A stretch of 64,000 bases of DNA. Origin: Balanoglossus misakiensis. Lineage: Eukaryota; Hemichordata. The notes under the pieces were generated by a model. The model did not search any database. It saw nothing but the letters and a program-made list of their open reading frames with translations, and was not told the DNA's origin. The first letter of the stretch is position 1. The number at the start of each line of letters is the position of its first letter. The stretch spans positions 1,612,001 to 1,676,000 of the forward strand of contig CM082582.2 in NCBI GenBank assembly GCA_040954595.2, read 5' to 3'. The position numbers were made by a program, and so were the translations under genes. Below are positions 1-9,757 of this stretch, in pieces.

Positions 1-2968
1 ACGATACTGGCCACTCTGGCCTAGTTAATGTTGACGCAAAGGTTGACCCCACCAAACACTCAAAATTAATGGGCACGATACTGGCCACTCTGGCCTAGTT
101 AATGTTGACGCAAAGGTTGACCCCACCAAACACTCAAAATTAATGGGCACGATACTGGCCACTCTGGCCTAGTTAATGTTGACGCAAAGGTTGACCCCAC
201 CAAACACTCAAAATTAATGGGCACGATACTGGCCACTCTGGCCTAGTTAATGTTGACGCAAAGGTTGACCCCACCAAACACTCAAAATTAATGGGCACGA
301 TACTGGCCACTCTGGCCTAGTTAATGTTGACGCAAAGGTTGACCCCACCAAACACTCAAAATTAATTGGCAGAACACTGTCCACTACGGCCTGGTTACTG
401 TGTGCTCTGGTTAATGTTGACGCAAAGGTTGACCCCACCAAACACTCAAAATTAATGGGCAGAACACTGTCCACTCGACCTGGTTACTGTGTGCTCTGGT
501 TAATGTTGACGCAAAGGTTGACCCCACCAAACACTCAAAATTAATGGGCAGAACACTGTCCACTACGGCCTGGTTACTGTGTGCTCTGGTTAATGTTGAC
601 GCAAAGGTTGACCCCACCAAACACTCAAAATTAATGGGCAGCACACTGTCCACTATGGCCTGGTTACTGTGTGCTCTGGTTAATGTTGACGCAAAGGTTG
701 ACCCCACCAAACACTCAAAATTAATGGGCAGAACACTGTCCACTACGGCCTGGTTACTGTGTGCTCTGGTTAATGTTGACGCAAAGGTTGACCCCCATCA
801 AACACTCAAAATTAATGGGCACGATACTGTCCACTACGGCCTGGTTACTGTGTGCTCTGGTTAATGTTGACGCAAAGGTTGACCCCACCAAACACTCAAA
901 ATTAATGGGCAGCACACTGTCCACTATGGCCTGGTTACTGTGTGCTCTGGTTAATGTTGACGCAAAGGTTGACCCCACCAAACACTCAAAATTAATGGGC
1001 AGAACACTGTCCACTACGGCCTGGTTACTGTGTGCTCTGGTTAATGTTGACGCAAAGGTTGACCCCCATCAAACACTCAAAATTAATGGGCACGATACTG
1101 GCCACTCTGGCCTGGTTACTGTGTGCTCTGGTTAATGTTGACGCAAAGGTTGACCCCACCAAACACTCAAAATTAATGGGCAGAACACTGTCCACTACGG
1201 CCTGGTTACTGTGTGCTCTGGTTAATGTTGACGCAAAGGTTGACCCCACCAAACACTCAAAATTAATGGGCAGAACACTGTCCACTACGGCCTGGTTACT
1301 GTGTGCTCTGGTTAATGTTGACGCAAAGGTTGACCCCACCAAACACTCAAAATTAATGGGCAGAACACTGTCCACTATGGCCTGGTTACTGTGTGCTCTG
1401 GTTAATGTTGACGCAAAGGTTGACCCCACCAAACACTCAAAATTAATGGGCAGAACACTGTCCACTACTGCCTGGTTACTGTGTGCTCTGGTTAATGTTG
1501 ACGCAAAGGTTGACCCCACCAAACACTCAAAATTAATGGGCAGCACACTGTCCACTATGGCCTGGTTACTGTGTGCTCTGGTTAATGTTGACGCAAAGGT
1601 TGACCCCACCAAACACTCAAAATTAATGGGCAGAACACTGTCCACTACGGCCTGGTTACTGTGTGCTCTGGTTAATGTTGACGCAAAGGTTGACCCCACC
1701 AAACACTCAAAATTAATGGGCAGAACACTGTCCACTATGGCCTGGTTACTGTGTGCTCTGGTTAATGTTGACGCAAAGGTTGACCCCACCAAACACTCAA
1801 AATTAATGGGCAGAACACTGTCCACTACGGCCTGGTTACTGTGTGCTCTGGTTAATGTTGACGCAAAGGTTGACCCCACCAAACACTCAAAATTAATGGG
1901 CAGAACACTGTCCACTACGGCCTGGTTACTGTGTGCTCTGGTTAATGTTGACGCAAAGGTTGACCCCACCAAACACTCAAAATTAATGGGCAGAACACTG
2001 TCCACTATGGCCTGGTTACTGTGTGCTCTGGTTAATGTTGACGCAAAGGTTGACCCCACCAAACACTCAAAATTAATGGGCAGCACACTGTCCACTATGG
2101 CCTGGTTACTGTGTGCTCTGGTTAATGTTGACGCAAAGGTTGACCCCACCAAACACTCAAAATTAATGGGCAGAACACTGTCCACTACGGCCTGGTTACT
2201 GTGTGCTCTGGTTAATGTTGACGCAAAGGTTGACCCCCACCAAACACTCAAAATTAATGGGCACGATACTGGCCACTCTGGCCTAGTTAATGTTGACGCA
2301 AAGGTTGATCCCACCAAACACTCAAAATTAATGGGCACGATACTGGCCACTCTGGCCTAGTTAATGTTGACGCAAAGGTTGACCCAACCAAACACTCAAA
2401 ATTAATGGGCATGATACTGGCCACTCTGGCCTAGTTAATGTTGACGCAAAGGTTGACCCCACCAAACACTCAAAATTAATGGGCACGATACTGGCCACTC
2501 TGGCCTAGTTAATGTTGACGCTAAGGTTGACCCCACCAAACACTCAAAATTAATGGGCAGAACACTGTCCACTACGGCCTGGTTACTGTGTGCTCTGGTT
2601 AATGTTGACGCAAAGGTTGACCCCACCAAACACTCAAAATTAATGGGCAGAACACTGTCCACTACGGCCTGGTTACTGTGTGCTCTGGTTAATGTTGACG
2701 CAAAGGTTGACCCCACCAAACACTCAAAATTAATGGGCAGAACACTGTCCACTACGGCCTGGTTACTGTGTGCTCTGGTTAATGTTGACGCAAAGGTTGA
2801 CCCCACCAAACACTCAAAATTAATGGGCAGCACACTGTCCACTATGGCCTGGTTACTGTGTGCTCTGGTTAATGTTGACGCAAAGGTTGACCCCACCAAA
2901 CACTCAAAATTAATGGGCAGAACACTGTCCACTATGGCCTGGTTACTGTGTGCTCTGGTTAATGTTAA
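1..2968. repeat. Minisatellite, 74/90-bp units
   Basis: About 35 head-to-tail units continue past the left edge. Two unit lengths occur. A 90-bp unit carries an extra 16 bp (TACTGTGTGCTCTGGT) that the 74-bp unit lacks. The 74-bp units cluster at 1-370 and 2263-2558 and the 90-bp units fill the rest. Units also differ at a few fixed sites, for example AGAACACTG, AGCACACTG or ACGATACTG at the unit start, and these variants are interspersed. Because 90 is divisible by three, long frames stay open on both strands; the 74-bp units break them with TAG. I read this as non-coding tandem DNA. Confidence 0.97.
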
Positions 2969-3020
2969 TGGTAGGTCGTGGCTGTCTCATTTCAGGGATT
3001 TGTGGACTAAATGTCAATCT
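2966..3020 (+). mobile_element. Remnant of an inverted-repeat element at the minisatellite edge
   Basis: Right after the last minisatellite unit, the segment from TAGGTCGTGGCTGTCT through TTTCAGGGATTTGTGG closely matches the right half of the element at 5164-5389 in the same orientation. Only this part is left, and the match fades near 3015. The minisatellite may have grown inside a copy of this element, but the other arm would lie outside the window. Confidence 0.6.
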
Positions 3021-3195
3021 TTGTACTATTCGTACATGAAACTTTTCTTTCAAATACAACTTACAGACCAACATAGACAGTCATGCTTATATAAGTATGA
3101 CTATCTATTAAAGTAACATTCATATCATGATTGTTGTTTTACACTGTGTTTTCAAAGTAATTGTTGCAGTAAACCAATTGCCTTGCTTGGAAATA

Positions 3196-3310
3196 TTAAA
3201 AGGGAAGTCCTGTCCAGCTGATTTATGCATAATTTCTACACAATGTTTTTTTCTGAAAGAATGACATCAAAGCTACCCAATTATGTAGCTGAACCGGACT
3301 TCCCCTTTAA
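3196..3310. mobile_element. TTAA-flanked short inverted-repeat element
   Basis: Terminal inverted repeats of about 20 bp (AAGGGAAGTCC on the left, GGACTTCCCCTT on the right) are bounded by TTAA at 3196-3199 and 3307-3310. The right half recurs at about 4900-4988. TTAA target sites are typical of piggyBac-type transposases, so it is probably non-autonomous. No coding sequence is present. Confidence 0.7.
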
Positions 3311-3603
3311 ATGCTACCAGTGAGCTTGTTTGTCTTTGTAAATACACTCAAGTATTAATCCCCTTTTTCTCAGAATTCAATGCATCTTCATGCCATGAGG
3401 TGAGAGGACACTTTTGTTAGCAGGAGGGAAACAAATCCAAAATAAATAATAACAGTGCAAAGTTGGTCTGCTGACTTTCTCCACATTTCATTATTGAATT
3501 ACGGCAAAATTATGAAATCCAATTATGAAATTCAGCTTTTTGTCCACTTTTTGTTGCTGCAAATTCATTGCGGTATAAAGGTCAATAATATGACAAATCT
3601 TGG

Positions 3604-3796
3604 TTAAAAGTATACAGTCACCTTCAATACACATTCCCATATATGGCTGAATGGCGTATTTGAGCATTCTAAAGAACATATGGTGGCGCCTGTTTTCCAC
3701 GTGTGCCACCAAATGAAAATCTGTGATTGGCTAGATTTCAATTTTCCATGGTAACTATATATAGCTAATTTTCCATGGGTGATCATATACCTTTAA
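3604..3796. mobile_element. TTAA-flanked short element
   Basis: The ends pair as inverted repeats (AAGTATACAGTCACC on the left against GGTGATCATATACCTT on the right) and sit between TTAA at 3604-3607 and 3793-3796. A diverged copy in the opposite orientation begins at 16913. The element stops 26 bp from the splice donor of the EGF exon at 3822-4007. The open frames across it are by-products of the repeat. Confidence 0.7.
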
Positions 3797-3821
3797 CTCT
3801 ATAGTTTAACATGATACTTAC

Positions 3822-4007
3822 GAACACATGATTGGTTAAAAGTGTAGACATCATACATTGAGAGACCAGTTTCTCCAGGTGGCAGATAGAATCCACCTGT
3901 GCCGTTATTTGCATATAAGAGATAGCCTTCTTCACAGGAACATTGAAAACCACCTGCAGTGTTTTTACAAAGTTGATCACAAGAATGTGAAGCACATTCA
4001 TTTATAT
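3822..4007 (-). CDS. Exon: calcium-binding EGF-like domain (second EGF)
   Basis: This 186-bp exon enters and leaves in phase 1, with acceptor CTGTAG at 4010-4008 and donor GTAAGT after 3822. With the preceding G it encodes DINECASHSCDQLCKNTAG and onward. The DINEC start and cysteine spacing are those of a calcium-binding EGF module, with a hydroxylation-type CKNTAGGFQCSC motif. Before the last cysteine is an insert of about 25 residues rich in Gly and Pro (GGFYLPPGETGLSMYDVY), longer than usual for EGF. As a symmetric 1-1 exon it suits exon shuffling. It is the last exon I can place for this secreted or cell-surface protein; the next should lie below 3822 or outside the window. Confidence 0.88.
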
Positions 4008-4528
4008 CTACAGAGAAGGAACATGGATTGGATTAAAACAATGTACGTTCAGTAAAATTGAAAGTATTGTCATTTCTTTTAATCGTGAATTTTGGGATTA
4101 TCTTGTGTACGTACAAGATGAATCTGTGATAAAATAAAGGCGTCACCTTGCTTGCTTTTGAAATACAAGGCCATTAATTTAGTTGATAATAGAAGAAACC
4201 TGCTGACTCAGCATGGTTCACCAATGGTTTGTCTATGGACAAAAACCTTAAAGAAATTTATCTCAAAATAGAGCATTGTAATCACACAATTTTATTTGAC
4301 CAATGAATTTATATTTACTAGACTGAGCTATGTGTAAAATTTCGTGAAAATGACAATAGTAGAAGTTTGTTTTCTAGCAATTATCAATGTAATCCTATGA
4401 GAAAAAGACACCTGAGATTAAAAGGTCATTCCAAAAATTTATCCGGAATTCTGAAATAAGTTCGGAATGTGTTAAATGTGAAAATAGTGACTTGAAGTTA
4501 TGTTGCAAGTGACTTGTTTATGTCTCAC

Positions 4529-4657
4529 CTTTGCATGCTGTTCCATTCATATCTGGTTCAAATCCCACCAAACATGCACACTGATAGTCACCATCTCTAT
4601 TTTCACAGACTTGATTGATTCCACACCGTGCCACCAATGTACTACATTCATTGATAT
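4529..4657 (-). CDS. Exon: calcium-binding EGF-like domain (first EGF)
   Basis: This 129-bp exon is phase 1 to phase 1, with acceptor ATTTCAG (CAG at 4660-4658) and donor GTGAGA after 4529. It encodes DINECSTLVARCGINQVCEN, then RDGDYQCACLVGFEPD and a final cysteine in TACKG. All six EGF cysteines are present. DINEC and CENRDGDYQCAC match the calcium-binding and Asp/Asn-hydroxylation signatures. Such modules stiffen extracellular proteins and mediate calcium-dependent contacts. It follows the CUB3 exons in the same phase, so the domains are probably joined in one protein. Confidence 0.92.
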
Positions 4658-4796
4658 CTGAAATGTTATTCATCAAGATATGATCAAAATCCCACAGGTC
4701 CGCTGGTAAATTCAGACCAACAAGTTTAGCTGTTATGTTATTCCTAAAAAATAAACAACAAATTAGTGTCATTCAAGTTGTTGCTAACAATAGATT

Positions 4797-4988
4797 CAAG
4801 AGACAAATTAAGTCTCTCTCATCACTGCACTTTTTTCATTAATTATCTTGGATACAAGACACCAGGCTAGGCATATTTGCATAGCTGGTACGACTTATAC
4901 ACGGCGAAAATGTTTTTTTTTTCCTGAAAGAGTGACCTCAAAGCTACAAAATTATGTAGATATCAGCTAGACCGGACATCCCCTTTAA
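4797..4988. mobile_element. Composite of two TTAA-element families
   Basis: The left part (4797-4865) matches the left end of the fold-back family seen at 7978 (GACAAA, CTCTCTC and GATACAAGACACC segments). The right part (about 4900-4988) matches the right end of the element at 3196-3310 and ends in TTAA at 4985-4988. It looks like a hybrid of two families sharing similar termini, or one element inserted next to another. Confidence 0.55.
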
Positions 4989-5035
4989 CTACTGGATAAC
5001 CGTCCGAGCATTGGAATGAGACAGAGACATCATAC

Positions 5036-5089
5036 CTTCTATCTCTGTACTGGTCACCACGCCCTCACTAATCACAATTTCGGGACAGT
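5036..5089 (-). CDS. Possible small exon between CUB3 and EGF
   Basis: A 54-bp segment is bounded by acceptor TTCTGACAG (CAG at 5092-5090) and donor GTATGA. It is phase 1 to phase 1, so it could be included or skipped without changing frame. It would encode DCPEIVISEGVVTSTEIEG, which matches no domain I recognise but has one cysteine and a linker-like composition. Splice sites, phase and position between two matching exons support it; short length and lack of homology weaken it. It sits between the element ending at 4988 and the one starting at 5164. Confidence 0.4.
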
Positions 5090-5163
5090 CTGTCAGAACA
5101 AGGATCACAATGATAAGAATGCATGCAGACAAATACTTAAACTCATAAATGTCAGTTGTTTTA

Positions 5164-5389
5164 AAGTGAAGGGGTCGTCGCAATGCGTTTGTTTATAAAC
5201 ATTACAATTCATCCACAAATCCCTCAAATAAGATAATTCTTAGAATGAACGAAGCAGCTGACAGTATCCTAGACTGTCCATGACAGCAACTGAAGATCCT
5301 AGTAGGTCGTGGCTGTCTAATTTCAGGGATTTGTGGATGAATTGCAATGTTTATAAACAAACAAACGCAGTGCGACGACCCCATCACTT
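5164..5389. mobile_element. TA-flanked fold-back element
   Basis: Inverted arms of about 60 bp are nearly identical: GGGGTCGTCGCAATGCG on the left against CGCAGTGCGACGACCCC on the right, continuing through the ATTTGTGGATGAATTG segment. The ends AAGTGAAGGGG and CCCCATCACTT abut TA dinucleotides at 5162-5163 and 5390-5391, a plausible TA target duplication of Tc1/mariner type. It has no coding capacity. A partial copy is at 2966-3020. Confidence 0.75.
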
Positions 5390-5607
5390 TATTGAGTGTG
5401 ATACAAGAGTGTTGCCATTCCTGTCAATGGTCCAAAATTGCATTGCAATTGTAAGAAATTACTGTCTCTGTTTTTCCAGCTCTTTGAAGTTTCGTAAACA
5501 TTCAAAAACATTTGCACCTTTCAATTAATGACTCTAAATCACAAGGATTCAAGGGAGAGTGTGTTTCTAAGAATTCTGTAACAACTTTTTCTGAAATGTT
5601 AGTAAGT

Positions 5608-5818
5608 TACTGTAAAACACTTTATTTTCGCGAGCAAGAGATTTTCGCGAAATACGCGAGAGCCAAAATAGCGTGAAAATAAAAAGTTGCGTAATTTTTT
5701 TGAAGATAAAGATGCAATGAATGAAATAAGAGAACGCGAAAATTAACACTGGCGAAACAGTGGCCTCTCTCGATGTCGCGAAAAATTTCAACTCGTGAAA
5801 ATAAAGTGTTTTACAGTA
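5608..5818. mobile_element. TTTTCGCG-type inverted-repeat element, copy 1
   Basis: The ends are TACTGTAAAACACTTTATTT and its inverted copy ending TTTACAGTA. The interior has repeated TTTTCGCGA and CGCGAAAA motifs. TA dinucleotides at both ends suggest a TA target. Its right end is only 7 bp from the splice donor of the CUB3 exon (donor GT at 5825-5824). Related copies are at 6047, 6288 and 11756, with a fragment at 9758. Confidence 0.8.
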
Positions 5819-5825
5819 TGTGTAC

Positions 5826-6009
5826 CTGGTGAAAATGAAGCCCTGAATCCTTTAGCTGGTCGTGTTCTACTACTCCTGAACACAACCGAAAAGTGTCCAA
5901 TGTCTGTACGGCAATCGGGTGGTGGCACAGTGCCATCAATGACTCCATCAGAATTGCCACTCCATGGACCAATAATGACATCATCATCACTCTCAGTACC
6001 ATTGTATAC
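5826..6009 (-). CDS. Exon: CUB domain 3, C-terminal half
   Basis: This 184-bp exon enters in phase 0 (acceptor CTGAAG) and leaves in phase 1 (donor GTACAC). It begins VYNGTESDDDVIIGPWSGNS and ends VVFRSSRTRPAKGFRASFSP. The VYNG, PWSG and KGFRASF segments match the second half of a CUB domain, including the final Gly-Phe strand. Only one cysteine (PPPDCRTD) is present, so the usual second CUB disulfide is probably missing. It joins exon 6663-6847 in frame (DVDYII then VYNG). CUB domains usually bind proteins or glycans outside the cell. Confidence 0.9.
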
Positions 6010-6046
6010 CTTCAGAAACAAAGACAATTTAAGCATGCATTGTAAA

Positions 6047-6245
6047 TACCGTAAAACGGGAAATCTTCACAACAGGAAATTTTCGCGATATCAAAGGTGG
6101 CTACTGTTACGCGACAATTAATTTTCACATTGGCATATTTTACTGCATTGTTATCTCTGAAGCATTTTAAGCGACTTTTTATTTTCATATTTTTTGGCTC
6201 TCACATAGTTTACGAAAATTTATCGTTCACGAAAATTTTATAGTA
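6047..6245. mobile_element. TTTTCGCG-type element, copy 2
   Basis: It starts TACCGTAAAACGGGAAATC and contains TTTTCGCGATATC and a GGCTCTCACATAG segment shared with the copy at 11756. The right end is degraded (TTTTATAGTA in place of GTTTTACAGTA). It lies in the intron between the two CUB3 exons. Confidence 0.72.
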
Positions 6246-6287
6246 TTCAATCCTTGTTGCATTTCCTGCTGTAACAGCTACTCAACA

Positions 6288-6497
6288 TACTGTAAAATGG
6301 GAAATGTTCGCAAACAATAAATTTTCGCGATCTACGTGAGAGCCATCAAAACATGAAAATAAAAAGTTGCGTAAAAATGTTTTTCGGGGATAATGATGCA
6401 GTGAAATACAAGAACGTGAAAAGTTATTGTTGCATAACACTTGCCTCTTTTGATAACGCGAAAATTTCATGTTGCAAAAGTATCCCGTTTTACAGTA
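6288..6497. mobile_element. TTTTCGCG-type element, copy 3
   Basis: It runs from TACTGTAAAATGGGAAATG to CCCGTTTTACAGTA with TTTTCGCGATC and AACGCGAAAATT inside. TA is found at both borders. It lies only about 40 bp from copy 2 in the same CUB3 intron. Confidence 0.78.
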
Positions 6498-6662
6498 TAT
6501 ATGTGATTAATTAAATTTCCAAATTGTGTTCCAAAGTTGTATAGTTTGAAGTAATGTCTGCCAAAATTGTCAAACTAAAATCACTGCAAAATAATATGAC
6601 AAATTTTTTAATATGACAAATATTTTTAACATGGCTGACTCATGATCATATCTGATACTCAC

Positions 6663-6847
6663 AATGATGTAATCAACATCTGTGTTCCTCTCTAATCCAA
6701 AGTTCTCATCAAAGATAAGAGTTAATGGTCTTCCAGTTGGTTCCTTGATTAACCAGCTACACATAACATCATCAGGGTAAGTGCTAACATCATACCCTGG
6801 TGACTGAATCGTGCCAAAACTACGCAGAATTTCAATTCCCTGGCAAC
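6663..6847 (-). CDS. Exon: CUB domain 3, N-terminal half
   Basis: This 185-bp exon enters in phase 1 (acceptor TTAAAG) and leaves in phase 0 (donor GTGAGT). It encodes GCQGIEILRSFGTIQSPGYD, then YPDDVMCSWLIKEPTG and ends in DVDYII. The C-x-G, SPGYD, YP and C-x-W elements are the front half of a CUB domain, with the first disulfide pair intact (GCQG and MCSW). It splices in frame onto 5826-6009. The previous exon (8416-8598) ends in phase 1, as required. Confidence 0.9.
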
Positions 6848-7084
6848 CTTTAAAGAAACAAGTGACCTATCGGTCAAAAGAGCTCTGCTGACTTTAACAG
6901 TGAAACCTATAGCTGGGCAATGATATGAATACCCTAGGTTTTAATCATAACAATTGTATTCTATTAAACAAAACCAAACATAGACATCACAAGTATTTAA
7001 TATCCACATTCAGCCTGATTCATTGTGCTAAAGAAAGAAAGAATTTATTCCTAAAGAACAACATCAAAAGGAAGTACCAAGGTA

Positions 7085-7602
7085 CTAATTTGCATATTCA
7101 TGACCCGATCAAAATTCCAATAAAACAAAATCAGGTAGGGGCACCATAACACACATTCTACCAAATTTCAGCTCCATCGTACATGTAGTTAGGGAGAAGA
7201 AGATTTTTTACCAAAAATTATATTTTTAGATCTAATTTGCATATTCATGACCCGATCATATCCAAATTTATGAAATCAGGTAGGGGCACCATAACACACA
7301 TTCCTGCCAAATTTCAGCTCCATCGTACATGTAGTTAGGGAGAAGAAAATGTTTGACCAACATTCTATTTTAGATCTAATTTGCATATTTATGACCCCAT
7401 CAAATCCAAATTTACAAAATCAGGTAGGGGCACCATAACACACATTCCTACCAAATTATAGCTAAATATGCAATGTCGTTTTAACGAAGAAGATTGAAAT
7501 ACCGAAAGTTGACGGACGACGGACAACGGACGCCGGACGACAGACGGACACTTATCAACCTACTGCTACAGCTTGGCTGACACAAGTGACAGCCAAGCTA
7601 AA
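7085..7602 (+). repeat. Dispersed element with three internal 145-bp repeats
   Basis: Three tandem subunits begin at about 7085, 7232 and 7376, each starting CTAATTTGCATATT and containing GGTAGGGGCACCATAACAC. Then comes a GACGGACGACGGAC-rich stretch (about 7510-7555) and a terminal hairpin with perfect 10-bp stems, AGCTTGGCTG at 7570 and CAGCCAAGCT at 7590. A related stretch with the AAGAAGATTTTT and GGACGGACACTGG motifs occurs near 22930-23110. Probably a retroelement tail or SINE-like repeat; no coding sequence. Confidence 0.7.
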
Positions 7603-7977
7603 AATACCAAACAAGGAATAATGAATTCAATCCACAGGTTTGGTGTAATCCTGGCTGCCTTTTATTTTGTGCTAGGGGATCAAATCACATAATAATTGCC
7701 TTCTGGATAAAAAGTCGTACGCGACAGAAGAAATGACTGTTAACTGTATATGACTTCCTTAGGTCAAACCTTTCTGTCGTTATACATGTAGTTATCAAAT
7801 TAAACTCATTTAACTTTTTTCACATTTTGTTATTTTTTCTGTTAAAAAGTTCCATAATGACCCAGTATCAGATTAGCTTATATTATAAACTTCCAGAAAG
7901 AATGGCAAAAGAAGATAGATCTGTGATCCTTACAATTCTTACTGGGTTGAAATTCTTTGGGAATGATTTTAAGTGAT

Positions 7978-8334
7978 TTAAAGGGACAAAGTTTCTCTCA
8001 CTCGCTGCCCTTTTTCCATTAACTATGTTTGATACAAGACACTGTTTATGTTATTCTACATGTGGATATATAGTGAATCAACATTCAACCACGCACAACT
8101 TCCATCCCGTTTGTAGGATATGAGAGTAAAAATATTGCCAAAATGAATAAACGGTAGAGACCAATTATTCATTTTGGCGAGTTTTTTCACTCTTGTGTCT
8201 ACAAGTGGGATGGAAGTTGTTTGTGGTCAAACGTTGTTTCAATATATATCCACATGTAGAATAACATAAACGCTGAATTGTATCATCATAATTCCTGGAA
8301 AAAGGGTAGCGAGAGAGAGTGTTTGTCCCTTTAA
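7978..8334. mobile_element. TTAA fold-back element, copy A (fullest)
   Basis: A palindrome of about 357 bp bounded by TTAA at 7978-7981 and 8331-8334. The ends are AAGGGACAAAG and CTTTGTCCCTT-like. Each arm has a CTCGCTGCCC segment, GATACAAGACAC, the TGGATATATAGTGAATCAAC motif, a TTCCATCC core and an AATGAATAAACGG centre. The arms pair over most of their length, so a transcript could form a long hairpin. No transposase is encoded. Confidence 0.85.
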
Positions 8335-8415
8335 AACATTGTTCTCTTGCATCATGAATCCTTGATTGCCTCTTCATTCAAACAACGTCTTGATCAATTT
8401 GAATGCGTTACCTAC

Positions 8416-8598
8416 CTGCCCAGTAATGTACATGAAAACCTCTCATTGTAACTGCATCATCACTCTTAATGTCAACTCTCATCATACTTTTGGAAGATAT
8501 GATGACATTGGGTAACTCCATCCCAGAAAATAAAGCAAGTCTGAGGGCAGGATTCAGTTCAGCGCCATCGTATACAGACACTTGATCAGCCCCATCTT
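8416..8598 (-). CDS. Exon: CUB domain 2, C-terminal half
   Basis: This 183-bp exon is phase 1 to phase 1, with acceptor TTGCAACAG and donor GTAGGT. It reads EDGADQVSVYDGAELNPALR, then LALFSGMELPNVIISSKSMM and ends GFHVHYWAG. VYDG, FSG, P-x-x-I-SS and the final GFHVHYW strand are standard CUB landmarks. It has no cysteine, so the second CUB disulfide is absent. The upstream partner is 9353-9529, where the splice donor is weak. It lies between two fold-back elements. Confidence 0.88.
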
Positions 8599-8728
8599 CT
8601 GTTGCAAAGGAGATAAACGGAAAAGATATAAAAAATAGCATCAAAGACACTTTGCTCCCATTTGATATGTACATTTAAATGTGACATACCGTACAATCAT
8701 AGTGATCACAATTTCCTACACAAAACCA

Positions 8729-9012
8729 TTAAGGGGCAAAGTCTCTCTCTCTCTCGCTGCCCCTTTTCCATTAATTATCGTTTGATTATCGTTTATGTTA
8801 TTCTAGATGTGGATATATAGTGAATCAACATTCCATCCCGCTTCATTTTGGGCGAGATTTTTACTCTCATATCCTAAAAATGGGATGGAAGGTGTGTGTG
8901 GTCGAATGTTGATTCACTATATATCCTCATGTAGAATAACATAAACGGTGTCTTGTATCAAACATAATTAATGGGAAAAGGGCAGCGAGAGAGAGAGACT
9001 TCGTCCCTATAA
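8729..9012. mobile_element. TTAA fold-back element, copy B
   Basis: Same family as 7978-8334, with TTAA intact on the left (8729-8732) and mutated to ATAA on the right (9009-9012). It is shorter, lacking part of the left arm around the ACACACAACTT motif. It includes the TGGATATATAGTGAATCAAC motif and a GGGATGGAAGG segment. Confidence 0.82.
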
Positions 9013-9352
9013 GGACACCTTTAGCATTGATGAGGTAATATAAGAATACATCTGATAAAGAATATTTTCACATCCCAATAAACCAAAATCCAAAACAACT
9101 GGAAGAGCCGTTTCTGACATAAGTGGACTTTTGGACCAAAAATGTCTAAAACTACCCACCCCCCTCCTCCCCAGTATTGATATTTGTCACATGTTTATGT
9201 ACACCATAATAACAAATATTGTAGGTCCTTGTAAACCAAATTTTAAGAAATCGGAAAAGTGACCACTGAGAATTGACCAGAAATGACAAAAATAAAATGT
9301 ATTTTTAAAAATATAATTACTAATTTTTGTCATGCTGTAAAACAACTCACAC
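9013..9352. other. Intron sequence, no feature seen
   Basis: AT-rich intron sequence between copy B of the fold-back family and the CUB2 front exon. No open frame, known repeat or hairpin is evident. Confidence 0.5.
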
Positions 9353-9529
9353 GATTAATTGCATCTGAATCCACTACCTGTAAAGTGACAACAAATTCTG
9401 TTGTGAATGATGCCAGCTGTCAGTTACAATCTTCATTGTTGAGATAATTCTTGCCTTCAAAATATTCTGTACTGCTGAGATTCTGTTTATATGACTGTGC
9501 TATGAAATTCCCACCACACAAAGAATACA
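9353..9529 (-). pseudogene. Exon: CUB domain 2, N-terminal half, with in-frame stop
   Basis: A 177-bp segment in phase 1 from acceptor CTTTCAG, encoding VYSLCGGNFIAQSYKQNLSS, then YLNNEDCN, a TGA stop at 9422-9420, and QLASFTTEFVVTLQ. CGG near the start and the C-x-stop pattern match a CUB front half in which the stop takes the place of the conserved tryptophan of C-x-W (compare CIW in CUB1 and CSW in CUB3). A donor at GTGTGA after 9353 keeps phase 1; the stronger overlapping GTGAGT would not. The upstream acceptor fits exon 9823-10024. The stop could be a real nonsense mutation, a polymorphism or a base error. It is unlikely to be a programmed event. Confidence 0.75.
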
Positions 9530-9757
9530 CTGAAAGAAAGAAGAAGTCATCTTAACAGAAACACTTCACAAACAGGACATCAGCAAGATCACAGTCGAGG
9601 TAGGGCAAATATTGCCTACATGTGCAATCTATAATGTTATACCAGGTTCACGTAGGGTAAAATTCGAAACGTTTCAGAGACACTATTTGCCTAAGGTAAA
9701 CACAGAGCATTAATGCTTTTAGTTGCCTTGTGTCCACACATGCAAAGTTTATGTGTA

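Noticed and set aside
1025-2360. Long open frames of about 440 codons on both strands
   Set aside because: They lie wholly in the 90-bp minisatellite, are open on both strands because 90 is divisible by three, and are broken in the 74-bp units.
3491-3786. Minus-strand frames suggesting another small exon or gene
   Set aside because: They cross the TTAA element at 3604-3796, and a related frame appears in its diverged copy at 16.9-17.1 kb.
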